NCBI RefSeq assembly: GCF_007747995.1
Contig: NZ_CP036276.1
Coordinates: 3,339,001 to 3,403,000, forward strand
Direction of reading: 5' to 3'
Length of the DNA stretch: 64,000 bases
Source of the DNA: Symmachiella dynata
GTDB lineage: Bacteria; Planctomycetota; Planctomycetia; Planctomycetales; Planctomycetaceae
Positions 25,104 through 33,591 of the stretch are shown here, one piece after another. The position numbers were made by a program, and so were the translations under genes. Below the pieces are notes generated by a model. It did not search any database. It saw only the letters and a program-made list of their open reading frames with translations, and was not told where the DNA came from. Each line of letters begins with the position of its first letter. Positions within the stretch are counted from its first letter, which is position 1.

Positions 25104-25263
25104 ATTTATGGAGAACATGAAGATAATGTTTCTCACAACATGATCCGTCATACTGCCCATTGTCACAGTATTGAAAACTGTAGCTATTGTCTTCACAGCA
25201 AACCGTTTGCCTCTTCGTAGGAGGGATTTTGGAGCTGTACCAGCGTTCGGAAGGAGACCGAAG

Positions 25264-26400
25264 ATGGTTGCAATTAAGGATTCTTGTTACTTCGTTTCTT
25301 TGGCTGGCCAATTTCGAAACATGTCCATGGGCATGATGATTTTGGTTGCGTTCATGTCTTCCGCTCTGGAAAGGCCTGCGTTCGCCGACGATTCCACAGA
25401 AGCGGCAAAAACCTTGAAAGCTATGACCGCGCCTAACAGTTCGGTGACATCCCTCGCGTACTCCAGCGATGGCAGTTTACTGGCGGGTGGATCATTCGAT
25501 GGCGGTGTGAGAGTTTGGGACGCAAGTACGGGAAAACTGTTACGGAATCTGACAAGCCATAAGTCAGCGGTCCGGGGCCTCGCCTTTGCTGCCGAGGGAA
25601 CTATGTTATCATCCGGCAGTGACGACAAGACCGTGATTCTTTGGGATGCTCACACCGGAGACATATTGCACAAGCTTTCAGGCCTAGGGGGACAAATTCA
25701 TTCTTTGGCGCTTACCACCAATGGCGAAACAGTGTGGTTCTTCAGCGACAAAATATCAGCCTACAACACAAACACCGGCAAGAAGATAGCAACAATCGAT
25801 GCGGATATTGATCCCCGTGGATTCCCCCGCATCGATATATCGCCGGACGAGAAAACGTTGGTTATCACAAGTCTTGAGAAAGAGAAACGTATCGTTGCTC
25901 ATCTATACGACATACGCACACGCCGCCGCATCCGCTCAATCAGCGAAGAAGGGGGCGGTTTCTTGGCGGTGAAGTTTTTACCCGACAATAAACACTTGGC
26001 CGGTTCCTTTTTCAGTCCTGAAGATGGAAAAAGTGTGCGCGTATATGACTTCGAGATAGGCGAATGTCAACAAGTACTGCGTCCGACGTCAGATGAGTTT
26101 TTTGCCATTGATGTATCTCCCGACGGCAAAATGCTCGCAAGTGGCGGAAATGGACCGTCTATTGAAGAGGATACTCGCCTTGGTCGCCAAACCCGTAGGC
26201 TAAGCAAATTTACCATATGGGATTTGGATTCCGGTAAAGCGCAATTGACTAACACAGGAATGCTCGGCCGCATCTCATCGCTTAGTTTCTCTCCGGACAA
26301 TAAACGAATAGCCTACTGCGACGACGCAACGGTCACTGTAATTGATATTGAATCGGGTGATCCAGTTTGGAGTGGGCGCTATGGATTTTTCCCCAACTGA
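25264..26400 (+). CDS. Secreted WD40-repeat protein
   Basis: 378 aa from ATG 25264, preceded by GGAAGGAG. A signal peptide covers about residues 19-42 (MSMGMMILVAFMSSALERPAFA). At least six WD40-type blades follow, for example SLAYSSDGSLLAGGSFDGGV, VRGLAFAAEGTMLSSGSDDK and SSLSFSPDNKRIAYCDD. A single seven-bladed propeller is likely. WD40 propellers are binding platforms; the partner here is unknown. No kinase or other domain is fused. The gene stands alone. Confidence 0.8.
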   Translation: MVAIKDSCYFVSLAGQFRNMSMGMMILVAFMSSALERPAFADDSTEAAKTLKAMTAPNSSVTSLAYSSDGSLLAGGSFDGGVRVWDASTGKLLRNLTSHKSAVRGLAFAAEGTMLSSGSDDKTVILWDAHTGDILHKLSGLGGQIHSLALTTNGETVWFFSDKISAYNTNTGKKIATIDADIDPRGFPRIDISPDEKTLVITSLEKEKRIVAHLYDIRTRRRIRSISEEGGGFLAVKFLPDNKHLAGSFFSPEDGKSVRVYDFEIGECQQVLRPTSDEFFAIDVSPDGKMLASGGNGPSIEEDTRLGRQTRRLSKFTIWDLDSGKAQLTNTGMLGRISSLSFSPDNKRIAYCDDATVTVIDIESGDPVWSGRYGFFPN

Positions 26401-26539
26401 TACCCCGCTTCGGCCATGCAGACGCTTGCCGTTTCTCGCCGAATTTGTCACAGTGCGGCGACGTTGTCGCATGCGTTGTGGCACTCCCGTTGAGCCGGGG
26501 GATTCGGGAGCGTTTGTATTTTTGTGAAACGGTTTTTCA

Positions 26540-27340
26540 ATGGATTTTCTGCAACTTGAGGGCAAAACGGTTCTCGTCTTCGGGGTCGCCAATCGTAAGA
26601 GCGTCGCTTTTCATACCGGGCGTGTGCTGGCCGAGGCGGGGGCGACTGTTGTGTATGTTGTCCGCTCCCCCGCTCGGCAGGAATCGGTGCGAAAACTGGT
26701 TGGTGAGGCTCCCATCTACGTCTGCGACGTCGAACATCAGGAGCAGATCGACAAGTTGCGCGACGACATTGCCGCCGCTCACCCCCAACTGCATGGCATC
26801 GTGCATTCGATCGCCTTCGCCGATTACTCCGCCGGTTGGTTGCCGTTTCACGAAACGCCCCGCCCTGCCTTTCTGCAGGCAATCGACATTTCCTGCTATT
26901 CGCTGATCGCGATCTGCAACGCTTTCCGCGAAATGCTGGACAAGGAAAACGGCAGCGTCGCTGCGATTTCGATTTCCACCACGCGGATGGCGGCGGAGAA
27001 TTACGGTTACATGGCCCCGGTTAAAGCGGCGCTCGATTCGTCGATCGCCTTTTTAGCAAAGTCGTTCTCGCAATTCTCGCACGTCCGCTTCAACGCCGTC
27101 TGCCCGGGGTTGTTAAAAACCTCCGCTTCGGCCGGCATCCCGGGCTACGTCGACAGTTACCTGTACGCCGAACAAGCCACGCTCCGCAAACAAGCGGTCA
27201 GCACCGAGGAGGTCGCCAACACGGTCGCTTTTCTGATGAGCCCGCGTTCATCCGGCATCAACGCACAAGGATTGGTGATCGATGCGGGGATGTCGATTAA
27301 TTATTTTGATGACGGGTTGATACATCGCGAGGGGTCGTAA
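26540..27340 (+). CDS. FabI-like enoyl-ACP reductase (SDR family)
   Basis: 266 aa, the usual FabI length. The cofactor site is atypical for classical SDRs but normal for Fab[20 protein letters not shown]. The catalytic pair is in [16 protein letters not shown], a Tyr-x6-Lys spacing. HSIAFADYS and the C-terminal [16 protein letters not shown] are also FabI-like. It would reduce the enoyl double bond with NAD(P)H in the last step of each fatty acid elongation cycle. Because some planctomycetes carry several FabI-like paralogs, essential FabI function is likely but not certain. The next gene starts 16 bases later. Confidence 0.8.
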   Translation: MDFLQLEGKTVLVFGVANRKSVAFHTGRVLAEAGATVVYVVRSPARQESVRKLVGEAPIYVCDVEHQEQIDKLRDDIAAAHPQLHGIVHSIAFADYSAGWLPFHETPRPAFLQAIDISCYSLIAICNAFREMLDKENGSVAAISISTTRMAAENYGYMAPVKAALDSSIAFLAKSFSQFSHVRFNAVCPGLLKTSASAGIPGYVDSYLYAEQATLRKQAVSTEEVANTVAFLMSPRSSGINAQGLVIDAGMSINYFDDGLIHREGS

Positions 27341-27356
27341 GCGACGGAGAACGTTG

Positions 27357-28028
27357 ATGAGAAAATATGTGATCCTAGCTTGTGCAATCGTCGCAGTAGG
27401 CGTGTTCGCTCTTTATAAACTTGACGAGATGAGAAAGTGGGCACAGGGGCCGTTGCCGCGAACCAAGATGAAAATGATTGCCTTGGCGATGCACAATTAC
27501 GCAGAAGCCCATGGCTCATGGCCCACCGATCTCCTCGATGACAATGGACGTGTGCTGTTAAGTTGGCGTGTGAGAATGTGCGAGTATCTCGATGGGCAAC
27601 CGACCATTGACGTTACGCTCCCGTGGGATGCCACCGAGAACGAAGAGGCAGCGAAAGCAATTCCAAGGTCCTTCCGCAATGACGATTTTATTGACGGAAT
27701 GTACCCGTACGGCTGCCGGACCCAAATACTCGGCGTGTTTTCAAGTGATGGCGTCTGGAACGGTGAGGCAAAAGGCAACGTCTTATTCGTCGACGGCCAA
27801 CCGGTTCAATGTGTTTGGGCGGGACCGCCGTATGCCGTGTTGTGGACACAACCGCTTGATCTTTCTGTTGACGATGCGAAACGGCTCCTCGAACGCGACG
27901 AGTATGCGAGTAATCCGGAAGATCGGCGAATTCAGCACGTCTCACTTCAAGACGGCCGTGTGACTTCCGCTCCGTTTGAGTGGGAGGTCAGATTCTCATC
28001 TGGCAATGGGGAAACAGAAAGCGAATGA
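27357..28028 (+). CDS. DUF1559-like membrane-anchored protein
   Basis: 223 aa from ATG 27357, with CGGAG upstream. One N-terminal helix (VILACAIVAVGVFALYKL) anchors it; the pilin-type methylation motif of classical DUF1559 proteins is absent. The exported part keeps the family landmarks: MKMIALAMHNYAEAHGSWPT, GRVLLSWRVRMCEYLDG, LPWDATENEE and GNVLFVDGQPV. DUF1559 proteins are hugely expanded in planctomycetes and their function is unknown. It follows the FabI-like gene by 16 bases and may share its transcript. Confidence 0.8.
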   Translation: MRKYVILACAIVAVGVFALYKLDEMRKWAQGPLPRTKMKMIALAMHNYAEAHGSWPTDLLDDNGRVLLSWRVRMCEYLDGQPTIDVTLPWDATENEEAAKAIPRSFRNDDFIDGMYPYGCRTQILGVFSSDGVWNGEAKGNVLFVDGQPVQCVWAGPPYAVLWTQPLDLSVDDAKRLLERDEYASNPEDRRIQHVSLQDGRVTSAPFEWEVRFSSGNGETESE

Positions 28029-28079
28029 CAAGCGGCAATGAATCTATAAATCTGCCGCTTGTTCTTGGAATCAAAAAAC

Positions 28080-28160
28080 CTCACGCCAAGGCGCAAAGCT
28101 CGCAAAGATCAGGAAACGGCTTGTCCCCATTTCTTTGCGGCCTTTGCGGCTTGGCGTGAG
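28080..28160. repeat. CTTTGCG-type inverted repeat
   Basis: Left arm CTCACGCCAAGGCGCAAAG (28080-28098) with CGCAAAGA (28101-28108); right arm TCTTTGCGG / CCTTTGCGG / CTTGGCGTGAG ending at 28160. The arms pair with small mismatches around a 20-base loop. I recall similar intergenic sequences in many bacterial genomes; this was not checked. It lies between convergent genes and could act as a transcription stop. Confidence 0.6.
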
Positions 28161-28215
28161 TCTCTTGTCATTTGCGGCTCAGCAGGAGCTTCGCCCTCCC
28201 GGATACCGCTGTGAC

Positions 28216-29766
28216 TTACACCGCTTCGGGGCGTGCGGGGGTGGGTTGGCCTGCTCCGGCGACGGCTTTGTTCAGTGCTTTTAAGTACGCCGCTGCACTC
28301 GCTTCGATGATGTCGGTGCTGAAGCCTTTGCCGAAGTACGTGCGGCCGCCGGTTTCGATTTCGACCGTTACCTCGCCTTGTGCGTCTTTGCCGACCGAAA
28401 TACTGCGGACTTGGTAATCCCGCAGCCGGGCGGAGATGCCGATAATTCGTTCCAACGCGCCGAAGACGGCATCGACCGGACCGTCTCCCGTGGCGGCGTC
28501 GCGCTGCGGTTCTTGGTCTTTGTACTGCAGCTCAATCGTCGCTGTGGGAATACTTCCCGTCCCGGCGGAGGTGTGCAGGCTGATCATTTTCCACGCATCC
28601 CCGGTGTCGCCGATACGTTTTTCGACCAGAGCAGCGATGTCGGCGTCGTAGACATCTTTTTTCTTATCCGCCAAGGCAATGAAATCAGCGAAGATTTGCT
28701 CGAAGTATTCGTCATCCAGTTTGTAGCCCATGGCGATGATGTGGTCGCGGAAGGCGTGGCGTCCGCTATGTTTTCCCAACACCAAATTTGTGCCGGAGAA
28801 GCCAACGTCTTGCGGCCGCATGATTTCGTAGGTCGTACGTTCCTGCAGCATGCCGTGCTGATGGATGCCGGCCTCGTGAGCAAACGCATTTTGCCCGACG
28901 ATGGCCTTGTTGCGCTGGACCTGCATGCCGGTGATTGTCGAAACCAACCGGCTGGTGGGAAACAAACGTTTGGTGTTGATCCGCGTGTCGCAGCCGTAAT
29001 AGTCGCTGCGGGTCCGCAGCGTCATCACAATTTCTTCCAGCGCGGCATTGCCGGCCCGTTCGCCTAAGCCGTTGATCGTGCATTCCACTTGCCGGGCACC
29101 CGCTTCGACAGCGGCCATGCTGTTGGCGACGGCCAAGCCCAAGTCGTTGTGGCAGTGCGTGCTGATTACGGCTTTATGAATGTTCGGCACGTTTTTCTTC
29201 AGGTGAGCGATGCAGTTGTAGAACTGCGAGGGTGTCGCATAGCCGACCGTGTCGGGGATATTGACCGTCGTCGCGCCGGCGTCGATGGTTTTTTCGATCA
29301 CCTCGCACAGAAAATCCAACTCGGTCCGCGCAGCATCCTCGGGTGAGAACTCAACGTCGGAGCAGTAACCGGCCGCTCGTTTCACCGATTCGACCGCCTG
29401 CTGGACGATCTCGCTTTTGTCCATCTTCAACTTGTGTTCGCGATGGATACTGCTGGTTGCCAAAAAGACATGGATCCGAGTTTGCTCGGCATCCTTCAGC
29501 GCCTCCCACGCCCGATCAATATCTTCGTTGCGACAACGGGCCAATCCGCAAATTGTTGTTCGACTGCCGAATTCACGTGCGATCAATTGCACGGCTTCAA
29601 AATCTCCGGGGGACGCAATGGGAAAACCCGCTTCGATCACATCGACGCCCAGTTCGACGAGAGCACCGGCGACTTCCAGCTTTTCGTTGGTGTTCATGCT
29701 ACAGCCGGGGGACTGTTCGCCGTCGCGCAGCGTGGTGTCGAAGATGGTGATTTGTTCGCCGGACAT
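28216..29766 (-). CDS. leuA: 2-isopropylmalate synthase
   Basis: 516 aa, standard length. It condenses acetyl-CoA with 2-oxoisovalerate, the first committed step of leucine synthesis, in the cytosol. The TIM-barrel domain begins [17 protein letters not shown]; metal ligands lie in [15 protein letters not shown], with [14 protein letters not shown] after it. The C-terminal third (from about residue 390) is the regulatory domain that binds leucine for feedback inhibition. GGAG lies 9 bases before ATG 29766. The 240-base leader contains a Leu-rich peptide and a terminator, so expression should respond to leucyl-tRNA charging. It stands alone; other leu genes are elsewhere. Confidence 0.97.
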   Translation of the reverse strand: MSGEQITIFDTTLRDGEQSPGCSMNTNEKLEVAGALVELGVDVIEAGFPIASPGDFEAVQLIAREFGSRTTICGLARCRNEDIDRAWEALKDAEQTRIHVFLATSSIHREHKLKMDKSEIVQQAVESVKRAAGYCSDVEFSPEDAARTELDFLCEVIEKTIDAGATTVNIPDTVGYATPSQFYNCIAHLKKNVPNIHKAVISTHCHNDLGLAVANSMAAVEAGARQVECTINGLGERAGNAALEEIVMTLRTRSDYYGCDTRINTKRLFPTSRLVSTITGMQVQRNKAIVGQNAFAHEAGIHQHGMLQERTTYEIMRPQDVGFSGTNLVLGKHSGRHAFRDHIIAMGYKLDDEYFEQIFADFIALADKKKDVYDADIAALVEKRIGDTGDAWKMISLHTSAGTGSIPTATIELQYKDQEPQRDAATGDGPVDAVFGALERIIGISARLRDYQVRSISVGKDAQGEVTVEIETGGRTYFGKGFSTDIIEASAAAYLKALNKAVAGAGQPTPARPEAV

Positions 29767-29871
29767 CCCAATGTTCTCCGTGGGAAAGGTAATCGTGTGA
29801 AAAATAAGTCGTCAATTAAAAACAAGACTGGTTGGTTGTTGCCCTTGGTTCGGTTACCTCCCCTGCCCCAC

Positions 29872-29909
29872 AAAAAAACCCTGAGGCCTTGGAGATAAGG
29901 GCTCAGGGT
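29872..29909 (-). terminator. Attenuator terminator upstream of leuA
   Basis: Minus strand: ACCCTGAG (29902-29909) pairs with CTCAGGGT (29878-29885), with four more inner pairs (29887-29890 with 29897-29900) and a six-base loop, followed by seven T. It lies between the leader peptide and leuA, so it would abort transcription. The 5' arm can instead pair with 29941-29949 at the leader stop codon (eight of nine positions, one G-U). Confidence 0.85.
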
Positions 29910-29941
29910 CGCAAATTCGCGAAGATTCCTCGAAATAGAAC

Positions 29942-30007
29942 CTAACCCCGTCCCTCCGTAAGCAAGGACAGTCGAAGAGCAAGGTTGAGGAGGAGGAAAC
30001 GAAACAT
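29942..30007 (-). CDS. leuL: Leucine leader peptide
   Basis: A 21-codon frame: MFRFLLLNLALRLSLLTEGR then Gly and TAG. Eight of its codons are leucine (CTC CTC CTC, CTT, CTT, CTG, TTG, CTT), far above chance. It begins about 35 bases after the predicted transcription start, and its stop codon region pairs with the 5' arm of the downstream terminator. A ribosome stalled at Leu codons would leave the stop region free to form the antiterminator; a ribosome reaching the stop would mask it, letting the terminator form. No strong Shine-Dalgarno sequence is seen. Confidence 0.85.
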   Translation of the reverse strand: MFRFLLLNLALRLSLLTEGRG

Positions 30008-30048
30008 GTGTCTCAATGTCTTAAAAGGTAGTTTTTCTACGTAATCAC

Positions 30049-30077
30049 AATGTACAAGCGTCGATCCGGGTGGTCAA
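30049..30077 (-). promoter_or_regulatory. Sigma70 promoter of the leuL-leuA transcript
   Basis: Minus strand TTGACC (30072-30077) and TACATT (30049-30054), exactly 17 bases apart. The start would fall near 30042, giving a 35-base untranslated stretch before leuL. Confidence 0.7.
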
Positions 30078-30854
30078 GACTAGGGCAGCGTCCACTTCGA
30101 CATGTCATACGGAATTTTTGGACAACGTCGCGAATTCCCAAGGGTTTTCTGTGAAGTCGGCAAAAATTGGGGGTGACAAATCAAGTGAGGTCACATTTCT
30201 AGCACTCGCCGGAACGGACACGCAAACGGCTAATCGGGTTCGCGGCCTTTGACTGAGATCGGCATGCAAGATGTCAATCGTCGACCAGCGGAGGTAGTCA
30301 TCACGATTCATTCTTCAGAATCAAGATGAATCTTTTGCCAGCATCGAGCCGCCGTCTCGCGTTCATGCTAAAGAAGCTCACACCGATTCGCACTACTCAT
30401 AACACAGAACAGTTCAATCAGGGCGATGGTGGGCGTTGTCCCTGATCGCACCTTTGTTCGTGTTGCATCGGTCGCTGACGGTTAGCGCGATATTTCCCGT
30501 CAACCTTTAAAGCCTATTTGGACGGGTTGTGCGAATGATGCTGAAAATCGGCGCGCTAAGCAGGCTTTACCTTTTGATAAGGCAAGTGACTCGTCCTCTT
30601 TACAAATACCACAAGAGGCTCATGCTGCGCACAATTCGTTTTCAGAACGCAATGTGTTGTCAGCCGATGGGTTACGAATGAAACCTCGAATACGCACTCA
30701 ATTGGCACAATTTTTCCTAAACCATTGGACTGGTGAACTATGTGAGATCTTGTCGATTGATAAACGGGTCGGCCTGTTTATCTGTGCCGGCAGGATGGAC
30801 ATCGTTTGAAGTTTCACCATTTTCTGTTTTGGGCAAATCAAGGGGAGAGTTTCG
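30078..30854. other. Divergent intergenic region
   Basis: About 780 bases with no supported gene. Short frames at 30070-30311 lack ribosome sites. The region must hold the promoter of the PEP-CTERM gene; TTGGCACAATTTTTCC at 30700-30715 looks like half of a sigma54 site but lacks the -12 GC, so it is not called. Confidence 0.4.
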
Positions 30855-31601
30855 ATGAAGAAGTGTTTCATGTTGAGTGCGGCGGTGTTGGTGGCTTGTA
30901 GCTTAGAAGCGCAGGCTGGGTTTATTGACTTCGAAAGCGGCTATGCCGATCTGCAATCGGTCAATGGAGCGATCGACACGGGCGACAACTTGGTTTCGAT
31001 TTCCACGACCGGTGCCACGGGCAACCCCACGGGTCTGTCCTACATCGCTGGAGTTGGTGAGCCGCGCACCGCGTTTACGACCGGGACGAATCCTGGCGTC
31101 ATGAATGATCAAGCCGTCGACAACCGTGCGGGTGAGTTCTTCCTGACGGATGAAAACACGCCGGGCTCGAACGTCTATGCTTCGGATTACATCTTCAGCT
31201 TCGCCGATGGGATCACCGACTTGAGCTTAGACATCTTCGACTTCCGCGTCGATGGCGGAGCCCAGGATGTCGGATCGACCGCCACGGCGATGTTGACATT
31301 GTTCTCCGATGACGCGATGACGAACATCGTCGGCATGACCTCCTTCACAGCGGACCTGCAAAATCAACCGATCGACGGCAACTGGGAAAACCTGCTGGTC
31401 GTCGCCAACGGCGTGGCTGTGAAAGCGGTCTTGGATTTCGGTGGCCTGGATCGCGGTGTGGGTGTCGACAACATCAGCTTCACCACGCAACCCCCGCCGG
31501 TCAATCCGGTTCCGGAACCGTCATCGTTCGTGCTGATGGGCCTGGGAGCCGTTGGCCTGATCGGCTTCCGCCGTCGCCAACAACGTCGTGCGGCCAAATA
31601 A
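30855..31601 (+). CDS. PEP-CTERM sorting-domain protein
   Basis: 248 aa. Signal peptide (MKKCFMLSAAVLVACSLEAQ), then a beta-rich domain beginning FIDFESGYADLQ with acidic, Asn-rich loops. The C-terminus is the full PEP-CTERM signal: VPEPSSFVLMGLGAVGLIG then FRRRQQRR. An exosortase would cut at PEP and release or attach the protein at the cell surface or in exopolysaccharide. AAGGGGAG precedes ATG 30855. Ligand unknown. A strong terminator follows 90 bases downstream. No exosortase gene is in the window. Confidence 0.92.
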   Translation: MKKCFMLSAAVLVACSLEAQAGFIDFESGYADLQSVNGAIDTGDNLVSISTTGATGNPTGLSYIAGVGEPRTAFTTGTNPGVMNDQAVDNRAGEFFLTDENTPGSNVYASDYIFSFADGITDLSLDIFDFRVDGGAQDVGSTATAMLTLFSDDAMTNIVGMTSFTADLQNQPIDGNWENLLVVANGVAVKAVLDFGGLDRGVGVDNISFTTQPPPVNPVPEPSSFVLMGLGAVGLIGFRRRQQRRAAK

Positions 31602-31689
31602 CAATCCATGAACTACGACGAACAACGGATGCATTATCGAACGACTCCCCGATAATGAGGGTGCCGGAAGCACCAATAGGCCGACTTGC

Positions 31690-31725
31690 AAGCCCGGACT
31701 ACATAACGTAGTCCGGGCTTTTTTT
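31690..31725 (+). terminator. Intrinsic terminator after the PEP-CTERM gene
   Basis: A perfect 13-bp stem (AAGCCCGGACTAC 31690-31702 with GTAGTCCGGGCTT 31708-31720), five-base loop, then a run of T to 31725. Confidence 0.95.
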
Positions 31726-31800
31726 GTGTTTGTGGCGAATTGCTCGTGCCGCAAGCTGATTGATCAAATCTATCGTGGCGAACAGCGCAGCAAGCAGTGG

Positions 31801-32211
31801 TTACGATATTGTCGTACCCGTCCACGATGGAGGATCACTGGCAGGAAACGATTCCATGGAGGTTTCGTCAACCTCGCTCACTTCCCCCTTCTCGCGGGGC
31901 GTAAGAAATATCGTTAAGAGAAGTACGCTGTCTTCGAGACCGGTCAATGAATGTGGTTCTGAATCTGGCACGTAGAGTAAATCCCCGCCCGCAAGTTCCT
32001 GGCTCCGCTCCAGGCATGAAAAGGCGATACGCCCTTCCAGGCATTGCACGATCAACTCGCCTGGTGCGGAATGCTGCGGTATTTCCTTGCCGGCGCTGAC
32101 GACTAGCCGCAGGATGTGTAGCTTCTCGGTTTTGACCAGAGTCGTGGAATGACTGTCGGGTAATTTCGCGGGACGAATCTGTACTCGTTCACCGGGTTGA
32201 GCAGGCTGCAT
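31801..32211 (-). CDS. Cupin-domain protein with SFPASDPPSW tail
   Basis: 136 aa from ATG 32211 (the frame opens at 32262). A single beta-barrel cupin: LHILRLVVSAGKEIPQHSAP (His as metal ligand), GELIVQCLEGRIAF, and DLLYVPDSEPHSL. The C-terminus reads ESFPASDPPSWTGTT; from memory, the motif SFPASDPPSW recurs at the ends of otherwise unrelated bacterial proteins and its role is unknown. Small cupins of this kind sense or bind a ligand. No operon partner; the upstream 430 bases are empty. Confidence 0.75.
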   Translation of the reverse strand: MQPAQPGERVQIRPAKLPDSHSTTLVKTEKLHILRLVVSAGKEIPQHSAPGELIVQCLEGRIAFSCLERSQELAGGDLLYVPDSEPHSLTGLEDSVLLLTIFLTPREKGEVSEVDETSMESFPASDPPSWTGTTIS

Positions 32212-32647
32212 GGGGTCGTGCTCCCAAGTTAAGGGTGATGGATTGGCGTTCCTGCACCTCATATCTGGATTGTATCAACAACAGCTGCGTGGAGTGAAGA
32301 GTTGGCAATCGCGCCGCAATTTCGGGCCTATTGTAGTACTGGACACTCGGTTTCCTTGCCGAGGTGATTCGATCGTATACCTCGCTCTGGATTCATGGCT
32401 GAATCGCAAGGATTGGGGCTGGCAGTGTGTCAGGCGGCTTCTGGTTGCTTGGCACTGTTTTGTCGAGCCGATCAGTGGCGATCTCTGTTTTGAGAGCCGT
32501 TTCGAGATGTTTGCCGGGCTCATTGTCCATCTTCATCAAGGTTTAACAGGACCGGTATTGAACGGATTCGCACACTATCTTATCTTGCCGCCGATCCAAG
32601 ATATGCCGAGGCCCCAAGATTAACGCACGCAGTGATTTGGAGAAACG
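32212..32647. other. Region without recognised gene
   Basis: A 137-codon plus-strand frame (32210-32623) overlaps the cupin start region and has no ribosome site or domain signal. Nothing else stands out. Confidence 0.4.
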
Positions 32648-33472
32648 GTGTCACAATCGAACATGCAAGGCAAGGGGGTAAAACCACGCCGCCCGCTGTA
32701 TTGGGTGGGGGGCCTGATTGTTGTGGTGGCGGCAATTGCTTGGTATGGATCGTGGCGTCAACCTGCGAATTTTACTCAACCATTGAAACTCAGCACGCCG
32801 CCTCAATTTTCGTCTCATCAGAGGGACACGATACGAATCGGCGTCTTTAACATTCATGGTTGTAAGGGAAGAGACGGCAAGCGGGACGTCGGACGAATCG
32901 CTCAGTGCATCCATGACTTGGACATCGTGTCATTGCATGAAGTCCGCGGCAGTTACGGATCGAATCAAGCATATGAGCTGGGTGACATACTGGGCATGTC
33001 AGCTGTGTTTGCTCCCACGGAATGGCGTTGGGGCCGCAACGATTTTGGCAACGGATTGCTCACCAACGTCGAGTTATCGCAGATGCACCAAATCCCCTTG
33101 GCGATGTCCGGTCGCGCATATCGCAACGCCCTCTTGACCAGTTTTCGTCTGGAAGACAAAACCGTTCAATTGCTCATCGCTCACGTTGATCTTGCCGAAG
33201 ACCGGGATCAACAATTGTCGGCCGTCACGAATCTATTTCTTTCACTCAAAACGCCCGCCCTCCTTTTGGGTGATCTGAACGTCAAGGCCACGGATCCTCG
33301 GATGCGGGACTTGATGGCAACGCCGGGTATTCGCAGTGCACTGGCGGCCACACCGGGTCGCGGCCGCGATTGGGTGATTATGAAAGGTTTTCGGACGGTC
33401 TCCGCAGCCGTTGTTGACAATGAGGCTTCGGATCATGCGGTTGTGCAGACTGAGTTGCAATTGCTCAACTAG
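32648..33472 (+). CDS. Endonuclease/exonuclease/phosphatase-family protein
   Basis: 274 aa from GTG 32648, with GGAG six bases upstream. One N-terminal membrane helix (WVGGLIVVVAAIAWYG) precedes the EEP domain, which would face the periplasm. Conserved parts: IRIGVFNIHGCKGRDG, LDIVSLHEVRG (metal-binding Glu), LLIAHVDL, PALLLGDLNVKA (the GDxN motif) and EASDHAVVQTEL (the final SDH motif). All catalytic positions are kept, so it should cleave a phosphodiester, but nucleic acid, lipid or sugar phosphate cannot be told apart. The GT39 gene follows 120 bases later. Confidence 0.85.
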   Translation: MSQSNMQGKGVKPRRPLYWVGGLIVVVAAIAWYGSWRQPANFTQPLKLSTPPQFSSHQRDTIRIGVFNIHGCKGRDGKRDVGRIAQCIHDLDIVSLHEVRGSYGSNQAYELGDILGMSAVFAPTEWRWGRNDFGNGLLTNVELSQMHQIPLAMSGRAYRNALLTSFRLEDKTVQLLIAHVDLAEDRDQQLSAVTNLFLSLKTPALLLGDLNVKATDPRMRDLMATPGIRSALAATPGRGRDWVIMKGFRTVSAAVVDNEASDHAVVQTELQLLN

Positions 33473-33591
33473 CCGAAGAGCGTCGCCCCAAGTCCGTCGC
33501 GCGGCCAGGCAAGACAAGCGGGCGCAACGCGAGAAAAACATTAACCGCGCGAAGGAATCGCGTTGGTAGATTTTATGAAATGGAGTTTGGG

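Noticed and set aside
28378-29067. 229-codon open frame antisense to leuA
   Set aside because: leuA is unambiguous; the frame is a high-GC shadow without ribosome site or motif.
30700-30715. Sigma54 promoter before the PEP-CTERM gene
   Set aside because: TGGCAC is present but the -12 box lacks the essential GC.
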